Made by a program: the position numbers and the translations under genes
NCBI GenBank assembly: GCA_007280315.1
Contig: QYQC01000178.1
Span: forward strand, 1 to 7,631
From: Betaproteobacteria bacterium
GTDB taxonomy: Bacteria > Pseudomonadota > Gammaproteobacteria > Burkholderiales > SG8-39
Direction: 5' to 3'
DNA: 7,631 bases
Notes under the pieces: model-generated
Seen by the model: the letters and a program-made list of their open reading frames with translations, nothing else
Database searches by the model: none
Told to the model about the DNA's origin: nothing
Part shown: positions 1 to 6,411 of the stretch, one piece after another
Position numbering within the stretch: the first letter of the stretch is position 1
Layout of the letters: each line of letters begins with the position of its first letter

Positions 1-743
1 GCGTGAATGTCGCCGCGTCGAGTGAGGACCGCAACTTCAGTTATATACCGCCGCAGCAAAGCTGGAAATTGTCGAAGGACGCAGGCTACGTTCACATCTG
101 CTCCAATGAAACCATCGGCGGCCTGGAGTACCACTGGGCTCCCGATACCGGCGAGGTGCCGCTGGTCGCGGATATGTCCTCGCATATCCTGTCGCGCCCG
201 GTGGATGTCGCGAAATACGGGTTGATCTACGGCGGCGCGCAGAAAAACATCGGCCCGGCGGGATTGACATTGGTGATCGTACGCGATGACCTGATCGGGC
301 AGGCGGCGCCGTTCACCCCCTCTGCATTCGACTACAAGCAGCAGGCCGAGGCCGATTCGATGTTGAATACGCCGCCGACCTACGCCATTTACATCGCCGG
401 GCTGGTGTTCAAATGGCTGAAGCGCCAGGGCGGCCTGGTGGAAGTCGAGCGGCGCAACGTCGCCAAGGCGGAGTTGCTGTATGACTATCTCGACCAGAGC
501 AAATTTTTCGTCAGCCCGGTCGAGCCGCGTGATCGCTCGCGCATGAACGTGCCGTTCAAGCTCCAACGCGAAGCGCTGGACGAGGAATTCCTCAAGGGCG
601 CGAAGGCGCAGGGGATGGTGCAACTGAAGGGCCACCGCTCGGTCGGCGGCATGCGCGCGTCCCTTTACAACGCGATGCCGATCGAAGGGGTGCAGCATCT
701 GGTCGCCTATATGCGCGAATTCGAGAGCAAACATGGAAAATGA
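1..743 (+). CDS. serC: Phosphoserine aminotransferase, 3' part (5' end outside window)
   Basis: PLP-dependent class V aminotransferase that converts 3-phosphohydroxypyruvate plus glutamate to 3-phosphoserine in the cytoplasm; in E. coli it also acts in PLP synthesis. The reading frame is open from the left edge (first full codon at base 3), and about 247 residues remain of a family of roughly 360, so some 115 N-terminal residues are missing. Numbering from the codon at base 3, the PLP lysine is K81 in GGAQKNIGPAGLT, with D57 (ADMSS) contacting the pyridine ring and T37 in SNETI. NTPPT at 122-126 and RSMNV-like RSRMNVPF and GHRSVGGMRAS are further SerC signatures. The GTG at base 3 is an internal codon, not a start. 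The stop overlaps the next start as ATGA, so the pair that forms steps one and two of serine synthesis is likely translationally coupled. Identity is very secure; all visible catalytic residues are intact. Confidence 0.97.
   Translation, partial: VNVAASSEDRNFSYIPPQQSWKLSKDAGYVHICSNETIGGLEYHWAPDTGEVPLVADMSSHILSRPVDVAKYGLIYGGAQKNIGPAGLTLVIVRDDLIGQAAPFTPSAFDYKQQAEADSMLNTPPTYAIYIAGLVFKWLKRQGGLVEVERRNVAKAELLYDYLDQSKFFVSPVEPRDRSRMNVPFKLQREALDEEFLKGAKAQGMVQLKGHRSVGGMRASLYNAMPIEGVQHLVAYMREFESKHGK
735..737 (+). promoter_or_regulatory. Shine-Dalgarno-like GGA that bears on the serA start
   Basis: GGA lies only 2 bases before the ATG at 740 but 8 bases before the in-frame ATG at 746. Spacing therefore favours 746 as the true initiation codon, while the ATGA overlap with serC favours 740 by coupling. 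The two starts differ by two residues (MSMPDRK versus MPDRK), so the protein is barely affected. Confidence 0.4.
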
Positions 744-1936
744 GCATGCCTGATCGCAAACCGTTCCAGATACTGGTGCTGAACAACATCGCCCAGATCG
801 GGTTGAAACGTCTTCCGCCGGAGCGCTATCGCACCGACAAGGAAGCCGCCGAACCCGATGCCATCCTGCTGCGCTCGCAGGATTTGCACTCCATGAAGAT
901 CGCGCCTTCGGTGAAAGCCATCGGCCGCGCCGGCGCCGGCACCAACAACATCCCGGTGAAGGCGATGAGCGAGCGCGGCGTGCCGGTGTTCAACGCGCCG
1001 GGCGCCAACGCCAACGCGGTGAAGGAACTGGTGCTGGCGGGAATGCTGATCGCCGCGCGCAACCTCGCGCCGGCGCTGGAGTTCGTGCGCGCCATCAAGG
1101 GCGAGGACGCGGCGATGGCGAAACGCGTGGAGGAGGGCAAGAAACAGTTTGCCGGGATGGAATTGCCGCAGCATACGCTTGGCGTCATCGGCCTGGGAAA
1201 GATCGGCAGCCTGGTCGCCGACGCGGCGATCAACCTGGGCATGAACGTGCTCGGCTATGACCCGGAGATCACGGTCGATGCCGCCTGGAGCCTGCCGGCA
1301 CAGGTGAAAAAAGCGCATTCGATCGACGAAGTACTGAAGGCCAGCCACATTGTCACGCTGCACGTGCCGCTGGTGCCGCAGACGCGCAATCTGGTCAACG
1401 AGAAGAATCTGGATCTGGTGCGCGCGGGCACGATTCTGCTCAATTTCTCGCGCGAAGGCATCGTCGACAGCGCCGCCGTGGTTCAGGCGCTGACGGCGCA
1501 AAAGCTCAAGTATTACGTGACCGATTTCCCCGACAGCCGGCTCGCCGGTCAGCCGGGGGTGATCGCGTTGCCGCACCTCGGCGCGTCGACGCGCGAAGCC
1601 GAAGACAATTGCGCGGTGATGGTGGCGGACCAGGTGCGCGAATACCTGGAGCACGGCAACGTCGCCAATGCGGTGAATTTTCCGGACATGACCATGCCGC
1701 GCGAGTCGCCCTACCGCATCGCCATCGCGAACGCCAACGTTCCGAGCATGGTGGCGCAGATATCCACCACCATCGCCAGCGCGGGCTTGAACATCCATAA
1801 CATGCTGAACAAGTCCAAGGGCGAAATTGCCTATACGCTGGTCGATGTAGACAGCGCGGCGAGCGCCGAACTGGTGGCGCAGTTGAGCCAGATCGAGGGC
1901 GTGCTGACCGTGCGTTACCTGCCGTTGCAGAACTGA
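740..1936 (+). CDS. serA: D-3-phosphoglycerate dehydrogenase, short ACT-containing form
   Basis: NAD-dependent oxidation of 3-phosphoglycerate to 3-phosphohydroxypyruvate, the committed step of serine synthesis; the product is the substrate of the upstream SerC. The 398-residue protein has an N-terminal substrate-binding segment (about 8-100) with IGRAGAGTNNIPV at 61-73 and NAPGANANAVKEL at 85-97. The Rossmann domain follows (about 101-285) with GLGKIG at 151-156, and a C-terminal ACT domain covers about 325-398. The catalytic Arg is R238 (NFSREGIVD) and the catalytic His is H279 (LPHLGAST). The Glu normally found in a DVFxxEP motif is absent: the equivalent stretch is TDFPDSRL, with S266 at the position of E. 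coli E269. I recall this TDFP form as typical of a SerA-like subfamily found in Firmicutes and some Proteobacteria, so it is probably functional. Start at 740 overlaps serC; 746 is an alternative with a better-spaced Shine-Dalgarno. A different 2-hydroxyacid substrate cannot be excluded, but serC adjacency argues for serine synthesis. Confidence 0.88.
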   Translation: MSMPDRKPFQILVLNNIAQIGLKRLPPERYRTDKEAAEPDAILLRSQDLHSMKIAPSVKAIGRAGAGTNNIPVKAMSERGVPVFNAPGANANAVKELVLAGMLIAARNLAPALEFVRAIKGEDAAMAKRVEEGKKQFAGMELPQHTLGVIGLGKIGSLVADAAINLGMNVLGYDPEITVDAAWSLPAQVKKAHSIDEVLKASHIVTLHVPLVPQTRNLVNEKNLDLVRAGTILLNFSREGIVDSAAVVQALTAQKLKYYVTDFPDSRLAGQPGVIALPHLGASTREAEDNCAVMVADQVREYLEHGNVANAVNFPDMTMPRESPYRIAIANANVPSMVAQISTTIASAGLNIHNMLNKSKGEIAYTLVDVDSAASAELVAQLSQIEGVLTVRYLPLQN

Positions 1937-1943
1937 GAGCGCG

Positions 1944-3011
1944 ATGAACAAAGACCTGTCCAGGCTGCGCGCGCAGATCGACGCACTCGACGGGCGCCTG
2001 TTGCTGGCGCTGAACCAGCGCGCGCGGCTGGCGCATGCGGTGGGCAAGCTGAAGCAGGGCGTCAAGGTATACCGGCCGGAGCGCGAAGCGCAGGTGCTGC
2101 GCCGGATACTCGCACAGAGCGCCGGCCCTCTGGGAAAGGATGCGCTTGCCCGGGTCTATGCGGAAATCATCTCCGCCTGCCGCGCACTGGAGCAGCCGCT
2201 GGCCGTGGCCTATCTTGGCCCGTCGGGCACCTTCAGCGAGTTGGCGGTGCTGAAGGTGTTTGGCGGCGGTGTGCGCGCGCAGCCCTGTGCGTCGATCGAC
2301 GACGTATTCCGTCAGGTCGAGAACGGCGGCGCGGATTATGGCGTGGCGCCGGTGGAGAATTCGAGCGAAGGCGCAATCGGCAGGACGCACGACCTGCTGC
2401 TCAGCACGCCGCTGCGGATCTGCGCCGAGACGGTGTTGCGCGTGCGCCAGAACCTGATGTCGAAGTCAGGCGCGTTGAAACGAATCGCGCGCGTCTATTC
2501 CCATCCGCAATCGCTGGCGCAGTGCAATCAGTGGCTGAGCCGCAGGCTGCCCGAGGCAGAACGGGTGCCGGTGGCGAGCAATGCCGAAGCGGCGCGCCTG
2601 GCGGCAAAGGAAGTTGGCGCGGCGGCGATCGCCGGCGACGCCGCGCTCGAGCGCCACGGCCTCAAACTGGTGGCGCGCAATATCGAGGACGATCCCAACA
2701 ACACCACGCGCTTTCTGGTGCTGGGGGACCATGACGCCGGGCCTTCGGGCAAGGATCTGACCTCGATCGTCATGTCCGCGCCCAACCGGCCCGGTGCAGT
2801 GCACGCACTGTTGACACCCATCGCAAAGTACGGCGTGAGCATGACGCGGCTCGAGTCTCGTCCGGCGCGCACCGGGCGCTGGGAATACATGTTCTACGTC
2901 GACGTGCAGGGCCATCGGCAGGATCCCAAGGTGGCGAAGGCGTTGGTGGAGCTGGAAAAGCTTGCGCCGTTCCTCAAGATTCTCGGCTCCTATCCTGCAG
3001 CAATGCTCTAG
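1944..3011 (+). CDS. pheA: Bifunctional chorismate mutase / prephenate dehydratase (P-protein)
   Basis: Converts chorismate to prephenate and then to phenylpyruvate, the Phe branch of aromatic synthesis. The 355-residue length is normal. Residues 1-88 form an AroQ-type chorismate mutase helix bundle; the active-site set aligned to E. coli is R9, R26, K37, R47, E48, with E83 in place of the E. coli Gln. Residues about 88-262 form the prephenate dehydratase domain, opening with AYLGPSGTFSE and closing with the catalytic NNTTRF (T255-R256-F257). The ACT domain spans about 272-350 with NRPGAVHALL at 281-290 and TRLESRP at 301-307, the motifs that bind Phe for feedback inhibition. The ATG at 1944 lies 7 bases after the serA stop with GAGAG 4 bases upstream, somewhat close. 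No leader peptide or attenuator is visible before it, as expected for a gene inside an operon, so control is probably by Phe binding to the enzyme. Confidence 0.97.
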   Translation: MNKDLSRLRAQIDALDGRLLLALNQRARLAHAVGKLKQGVKVYRPEREAQVLRRILAQSAGPLGKDALARVYAEIISACRALEQPLAVAYLGPSGTFSELAVLKVFGGGVRAQPCASIDDVFRQVENGGADYGVAPVENSSEGAIGRTHDLLLSTPLRICAETVLRVRQNLMSKSGALKRIARVYSHPQSLAQCNQWLSRRLPEAERVPVASNAEAARLAAKEVGAAAIAGDAALERHGLKLVARNIEDDPNNTTRFLVLGDHDAGPSGKDLTSIVMSAPNRPGAVHALLTPIAKYGVSMTRLESRPARTGRWEYMFYVDVQGHRQDPKVAKALVELEKLAPFLKILGSYPAAML

Positions 3012-3043
3012 CCGCTGGCAGCAGCTTCCCCGCTCCCCAACTC

Positions 3044-4180
3044 ATGTCGGACATCATGGACCTCTGCGAACGCTCTCCTGCCTACGTGCGCGCCATCGCG
3101 CCGTATCTGCCGGGCAAACCGATCACCGAAGTCGCGCGCGAGCTCGGACTGGACGAGCGTTCCATCGTGAAGCTCGCTTCGAACGAGAATCCGCGCGGAC
3201 TGTCGCCCAAGGCGCAGGCGGCGATCGTGGCAGCGCTGCCGGATCTGGCGCGCTACCCCGACGGGTTCGAGCTGTTACAGGCACTGTCGCACCGGCTGGG
3301 CGTGCCGGCGCAGCAGATCGTGCTGGGCAATGGTTCGAACGACTTGCTCGAACTCGCGGGCATGGCGTTTCTCGCGCCAGGCACCTCGGCCGTGTACTCT
3401 CAGCACGCGTTCGCCGTCTATCCGCTGGCGACACAGGCGCGCGGCGCGGCGAGCATCGTCGTTCCGGCGAAGCACTTCGGCCACGACCTGGACGGCTTTC
3501 TGGCGGCAATCCGGCCCGATACGCGCGTCGTGTTCATCGCCAATCCGAACAATCCGACCGGCACCATGCTTGGCGCAGCCGAGCTCGAAGCTTTTCTCTC
3601 GCGGGCGCCGAAGGATGTCGCCGTCGTGCTGGACGAAGCCTACAACGAATATCTGGCGCCGGAACTGCGTTGTCCCAGCATCGACTGGGTCGCGCGCTTT
3701 CCCAATCTGATTGTCACGCGCACGTTCTCAAAAATCTATGGGCTGGCCGGATTGCGCATCGGCTACGGCGTTTGCCACGCGAGTGTCGCGGCGCTGATCA
3801 ATCGGGTGCGCCAGCCGTTCAACGTCAACAATCTCGCCATCGCCGCGGCAGTCGCGGCGTTGACGGACCAGGCCTTCGTGCGCGAAAGCTACGAGCTCAA
3901 CTGCGCCGGCATGGCGCAGCTGACCGACGCCTGCAAGCGGCTGGGTCTTGCCTGGATTCCGTCCTACGGCAATTTCCTCACGATCAAAATTCCGCCAGAT
4001 CGCGGGGAAAATGCGGGCCAGAGCCAGGCCGGCGCGGTGTTCCAGAAACTGCTGCGGCTGGGCGTCATCGTGCGCCCCCTGTCCAATTACGCCATGCCCG
4101 ACCATCTGCGCGTGACCATCGGCCTTGCGCGCGAGAACGCGCGTTTTCTCGAGGCGCTGGAAGCAGTGCTGAAAGGCTGA
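3044..4180 (+). CDS. hisC: HisC-type aminotransferase, probably aromatic/histidinol-phosphate
   Basis: Fold-type I PLP aminotransferase of the histidinol-phosphate family, 378 residues and normal in length. The Schiff-base lysine is K230 in TRTFSKIYGLAGLRIGYG. Other signatures are KLASNENP at 43-50, GNGSND at 95-100, NPNNPTG at 167-173, DEAYNEY at 197-203 and the carboxylate-binding R356 in LRVTIG. Family knowledge: HisC paralogues accept aromatic substrates. Its place between pheA and tyrA implies transamination of phenylpyruvate, hydroxyphenylpyruvate or prephenate, perhaps besides histidinol phosphate; this is inference from context. No his genes are nearby. The start is uncertain: the ATG at 3044 follows a C-rich stretch with no Shine-Dalgarno, and the in-frame ATG at 3056 has GGA 4 bases upstream and would give MDLCERSPAYV, closer to the usual N-terminus. 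The 32-base gap after pheA is the largest between the first seven genes. Confidence 0.9.
   Translation: MSDIMDLCERSPAYVRAIAPYLPGKPITEVARELGLDERSIVKLASNENPRGLSPKAQAAIVAALPDLARYPDGFELLQALSHRLGVPAQQIVLGNGSNDLLELAGMAFLAPGTSAVYSQHAFAVYPLATQARGAASIVVPAKHFGHDLDGFLAAIRPDTRVVFIANPNNPTGTMLGAAELEAFLSRAPKDVAVVLDEAYNEYLAPELRCPSIDWVARFPNLIVTRTFSKIYGLAGLRIGYGVCHASVAALINRVRQPFNVNNLAIAAAVAALTDQAFVRESYELNCAGMAQLTDACKRLGLAWIPSYGNFLTIKIPPDRGENAGQSQAGAVFQKLLRLGVIVRPLSNYAMPDHLRVTIGLARENARFLEALEAVLKG
4172..4176 (+). promoter_or_regulatory. Ribosome binding site that fixes the tyrA GTG start
   Basis: AAAGG in the last codons of hisC lies 8 bases before the GTG at 4185. This good spacing supports GTG as the true tyrA start, in agreement with the Rossmann motif beginning about ten residues later. 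Confidence 0.6.
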
Positions 4181-4184
4181 GCGC

Positions 4185-5060
4185 GTGGCGGCCGCCCTGT
4201 TCGACCGCGTGGTCATATTCGGCGTCGGCTTGATCGGCGGCTCGTTCGCGCTCGGGCTGAAGGCGGCAGGCGCGGCGCAACACGTTGTCGGCCTCGGCCG
4301 CAATCCATCCAATCTTGCGCGTGCACTCGAACTCGGCGTGATCGACGAAGCCTGCACCGACGCGGCGGTCGTGGCCGGCGCCGATCTGGTGCTGCTTGCG
4401 ATGCCGGTCGGTCAGATGGGCGCCGTGCTGGGTGCGATAGCTCCGCACCTGGGACCCGGCACGGTGGTTACCGATGGCGGCAGCACCAAGCAGGACGTAG
4501 TGGCGCTCGCTTATCGCAAATTGAAGGGCGGCGTGGCGCAGTTCGTTCCCGGTCACCCGATCGCGGGTGCCGAACACAGCGGCGTGGCAGCGGCGCGTGG
4601 CGATCTGTACCGCGGGCGCAAGGTCGTGCTGACCCCGTTGCCCGAGAATACCGAGCGCAGTATCCGCAGGGTGCGCGCCGCCTGGCGCCTTTGCGGCGCG
4701 AGATTGTTCAGCATGCAGCCGGCCGAGCACGACCGGGTGTTCGCCGCGGTGAGTCATCTGCCGCACCTTCTTTCCTACGCACTGGTGGACCACGTTGCAG
4801 GTCACCCGAACGGCAAGCAGTTGTTCGAATATGCAGCCGGGGGCTTTCGCGATTTCACCCGCATCGCCTCCAGTCATCCGGAAATGTGGCGCGACGTGTG
4901 TATTGCCAACCGAGAATCGCTGCTGCAGGAACTGGACGGTTACCAGCGCGAACTGGCCGAGGTCAAAAAGCTGCTGCACAAAGGCGATGCAGCGGGGCTG
5001 GAAAAAATATTCATCCGGGCACGCACGGCGCGCGACAAATGGCTGAAGAAGCAGCAATGA
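4185..5060 (+). CDS. tyrA: Prephenate/arogenate dehydrogenase (TyrA family)
   Basis: Oxidative decarboxylation of prephenate to 4-hydroxyphenylpyruvate, or of arogenate to tyrosine; the substrate cannot be told from sequence. The 291-residue protein has the nucleotide-binding motif GVGLIGGS at 13-20, DGGSTK at 97-102, and GHPIAGAEHSG at 123-133 with the catalytic H124. HLPH at 191-194 and the FRDFTRIASS segment follow, whose R226 matches the ring-carboxylate-binding Arg of the family. The loop after the second beta strand reads GLGRN at 36-40 rather than GYD: the Asp that selects NAD is replaced by G38 and followed by R39, which suggests NADP use (inference). There is no ACT domain, so any tyrosine inhibition would be through the catalytic core. 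GTG start 4 bases after the hisC stop, backed by AAAGG at 8 bases. In pseudomonads tyrA and aroA are fused; here they are separate genes in different frames. Confidence 0.94.
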   Translation: MAAALFDRVVIFGVGLIGGSFALGLKAAGAAQHVVGLGRNPSNLARALELGVIDEACTDAAVVAGADLVLLAMPVGQMGAVLGAIAPHLGPGTVVTDGGSTKQDVVALAYRKLKGGVAQFVPGHPIAGAEHSGVAAARGDLYRGRKVVLTPLPENTERSIRRVRAAWRLCGARLFSMQPAEHDRVFAAVSHLPHLLSYALVDHVAGHPNGKQLFEYAAGGFRDFTRIASSHPEMWRDVCIANRESLLQELDGYQRELAEVKKLLHKGDAAGLEKIFIRARTARDKWLKKQQ

Positions 5061-5085
5061 TGCGGCTTTTCGCCTGATCGCCTCT

Positions 5086-6411
5086 GTGGCAGCCGTGGAT
5101 TTTCTCGATCTCGCACCGATACGCAGCGTCGCCGGTACGGTCAGGCTGCCCGGATCGAAAAGCATTTCCAACCGCGTGCTGCTGCTCGCGGCGCTGGCCT
5201 CGGGCGAGACGCGGGTGCACGACCTGCTCGACTCCGACGATACGCGCGTCATGCTCGATGCATTGAGAAAACTCGGTATCGCCGTGAAACAGGACGGCGG
5301 TGCGACGGTCGTGGCCGGCGCCGGCGGCGCATTTCCGGTGAAGGATGCGGAGTTGTTTCTCGGCAACGCCGGTACTGCGTTCCGGCCGCTGACAGCAGCG
5401 CTGGCGCTCGCCGGAGGTGACTATCGTGTGTCGGGTGTGGCGCGCATGCATGAGCGGCCGATCGGCGATCTGGTGGATGCATTGCGCAGCCTCGGGGCGA
5501 GCATCGACTACGCCGGCGTGGAAGGCTATCCGCCTTTGCACATCAAACCTGCTCTGATCAAGTCGGGAACGGTCCGCATACGTGGCGACGTGTCGAGCCA
5601 GTTCCTGACTGCGTTATTGATGGCGCTGCCGCTCACCGGGCGGCAGACCACCATTGCCGTCGAGGGCGAACTGATTTCCAAACCCTATGTCGAAATCACG
5701 CTCGGCACGTTGCGCTATTTCGGCATAGAGGTGGCGCGCGACGGCTGGGCGTCGTTTAGCGTGCCGGCCGCTGCGCGCTACGTGAGTCCGGGCGAGATCT
5801 GGGTCGAGGGCGATGCCTCGTCGGCTTCGTACTTCCTCGCCGCCGGCGCGATCAGCGGCCTCAGCGGCGGCGGTCCGGTACGCGTCGCCGGCGTTGGGCG
5901 TGCCAGCGCGCAAGGCGATGTGCGCTTCGCCGCAGCGCTGGAGCAGATGGGCGCGCACATCGCCATGGGCGACAACTGGATCGAAGCCACGGCGGGCGAT
6001 GAAGCGAAACGCGCTGGAAAACTGAAGGCCTTTGACGGCGACTTCAACCATATACCCGACGCGGCGATGACGCTCGCGGTGACTGCGTTGTTTGCGGACG
6101 GCCCATGCACGCTGCGCAACATCGGCAGCTGGCGCGTCAAGGAAACCGACCGCATCGCCGCCATGGCGACCGAGTTGAGAAAACTGGGTGCGGCGGTGGA
6201 AGAGGGTGCCGATTTTCTGCGCGTTAGCCCGCCTGTCGCCGGTTTCGCTTCCGGGGTAGTCATCGATACCTATGATGACCATCGCATCGCCATGTGTTTC
6301 GCACTTGCAACTTTGGGCGGGGTCGGGCTGCGCATCAACGATCCACAGTGCGTGAACAAGACTTTTCCCGAGTACTTCGACGTGCTCGCGCGGATCTGCG
6401 AACGGCAATGA
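5086..6411 (+). CDS. aroA: 3-phosphoshikimate 1-carboxyvinyltransferase (EPSP synthase)
   Basis: Joins shikimate 3-phosphate and phosphoenolpyruvate to form EPSP, the precursor of chorismate, in the cytoplasm. It is 441 residues, close to the usual 425-445. Signatures in order: LPGSKSISNR at 21-30 (K25 binds substrates), LLDSDDTRVM, LGNAGTAFRPL at 92-102, the RPIGDLVDALRSLGA helix, HIPDAAM at 322-328 with the catalytic D325, WRVKETDRI at 349-357 with E353, and DDHRIAM at 397-403. The PEP loop keeps G96, T97, A98 and P101, in the same numbering as E. coli, so this is a class I, glyphosate-sensitive type. Start: GTG at 5086, 25 bases after tyrA, without a clear Shine-Dalgarno; the in-frame GTG at 5095 would give (M)DFLDLAP, a very typical N-terminus, and is an equally good candidate. 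The stop overlaps the cmk start as ATGA. Confidence 0.97.
   Translation: MAAVDFLDLAPIRSVAGTVRLPGSKSISNRVLLLAALASGETRVHDLLDSDDTRVMLDALRKLGIAVKQDGGATVVAGAGGAFPVKDAELFLGNAGTAFRPLTAALALAGGDYRVSGVARMHERPIGDLVDALRSLGASIDYAGVEGYPPLHIKPALIKSGTVRIRGDVSSQFLTALLMALPLTGRQTTIAVEGELISKPYVEITLGTLRYFGIEVARDGWASFSVPAAARYVSPGEIWVEGDASSASYFLAAGAISGLSGGGPVRVAGVGRASAQGDVRFAAALEQMGAHIAMGDNWIEATAGDEAKRAGKLKAFDGDFNHIPDAAMTLAVTALFADGPCTLRNIGSWRVKETDRIAAMATELRKLGAAVEEGADFLRVSPPVAGFASGVVIDTYDDHRIAMCFALATLGGVGLRINDPQCVNKTFPEYFDVLARICERQ

Noticed and set aside
707..2065. Long open frame (452 codons) on the minus strand opposite serA and the start of pheA
   Set aside because: It is rich in His, Arg, Gln and Ala in the pattern expected from the antisense of GC-rich coding sequence, shows no recognisable motif, and overlaps two well-supported genes.
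1506..2390. 294-codon minus-strand frame over the serA-pheA junction
   Set aside because: Shadow of GC-rich coding sequence without motifs or a plausible ribosome site.
3012..3043. Attenuator or terminator in the 32-base pheA-hisC gap
   Set aside because: Only a 4-pair GCTG/CAGC stem is possible and there is no T-tract; no leader peptide is seen.
2962..4233. 423-codon plus-strand frame overlapping hisC
   Set aside because: Arg/Ser/Ala-rich out-of-frame reading of hisC; the hisC frame carries all PLP motifs.
4065..5366. Long open frame (433 codons) on the minus strand opposite hisC end, tyrA and aroA start
   Set aside because: Same low-complexity antisense composition and no domain; it crosses three secure genes.
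6294..6407. Upstream extension of cmk to an ATG at 6294
   Set aside because: The extra 38 residues would come from out-of-frame conserved aroA sequence and lie before the normal cmk N-terminus; the ATGA overlap at 6408 gives the standard length.
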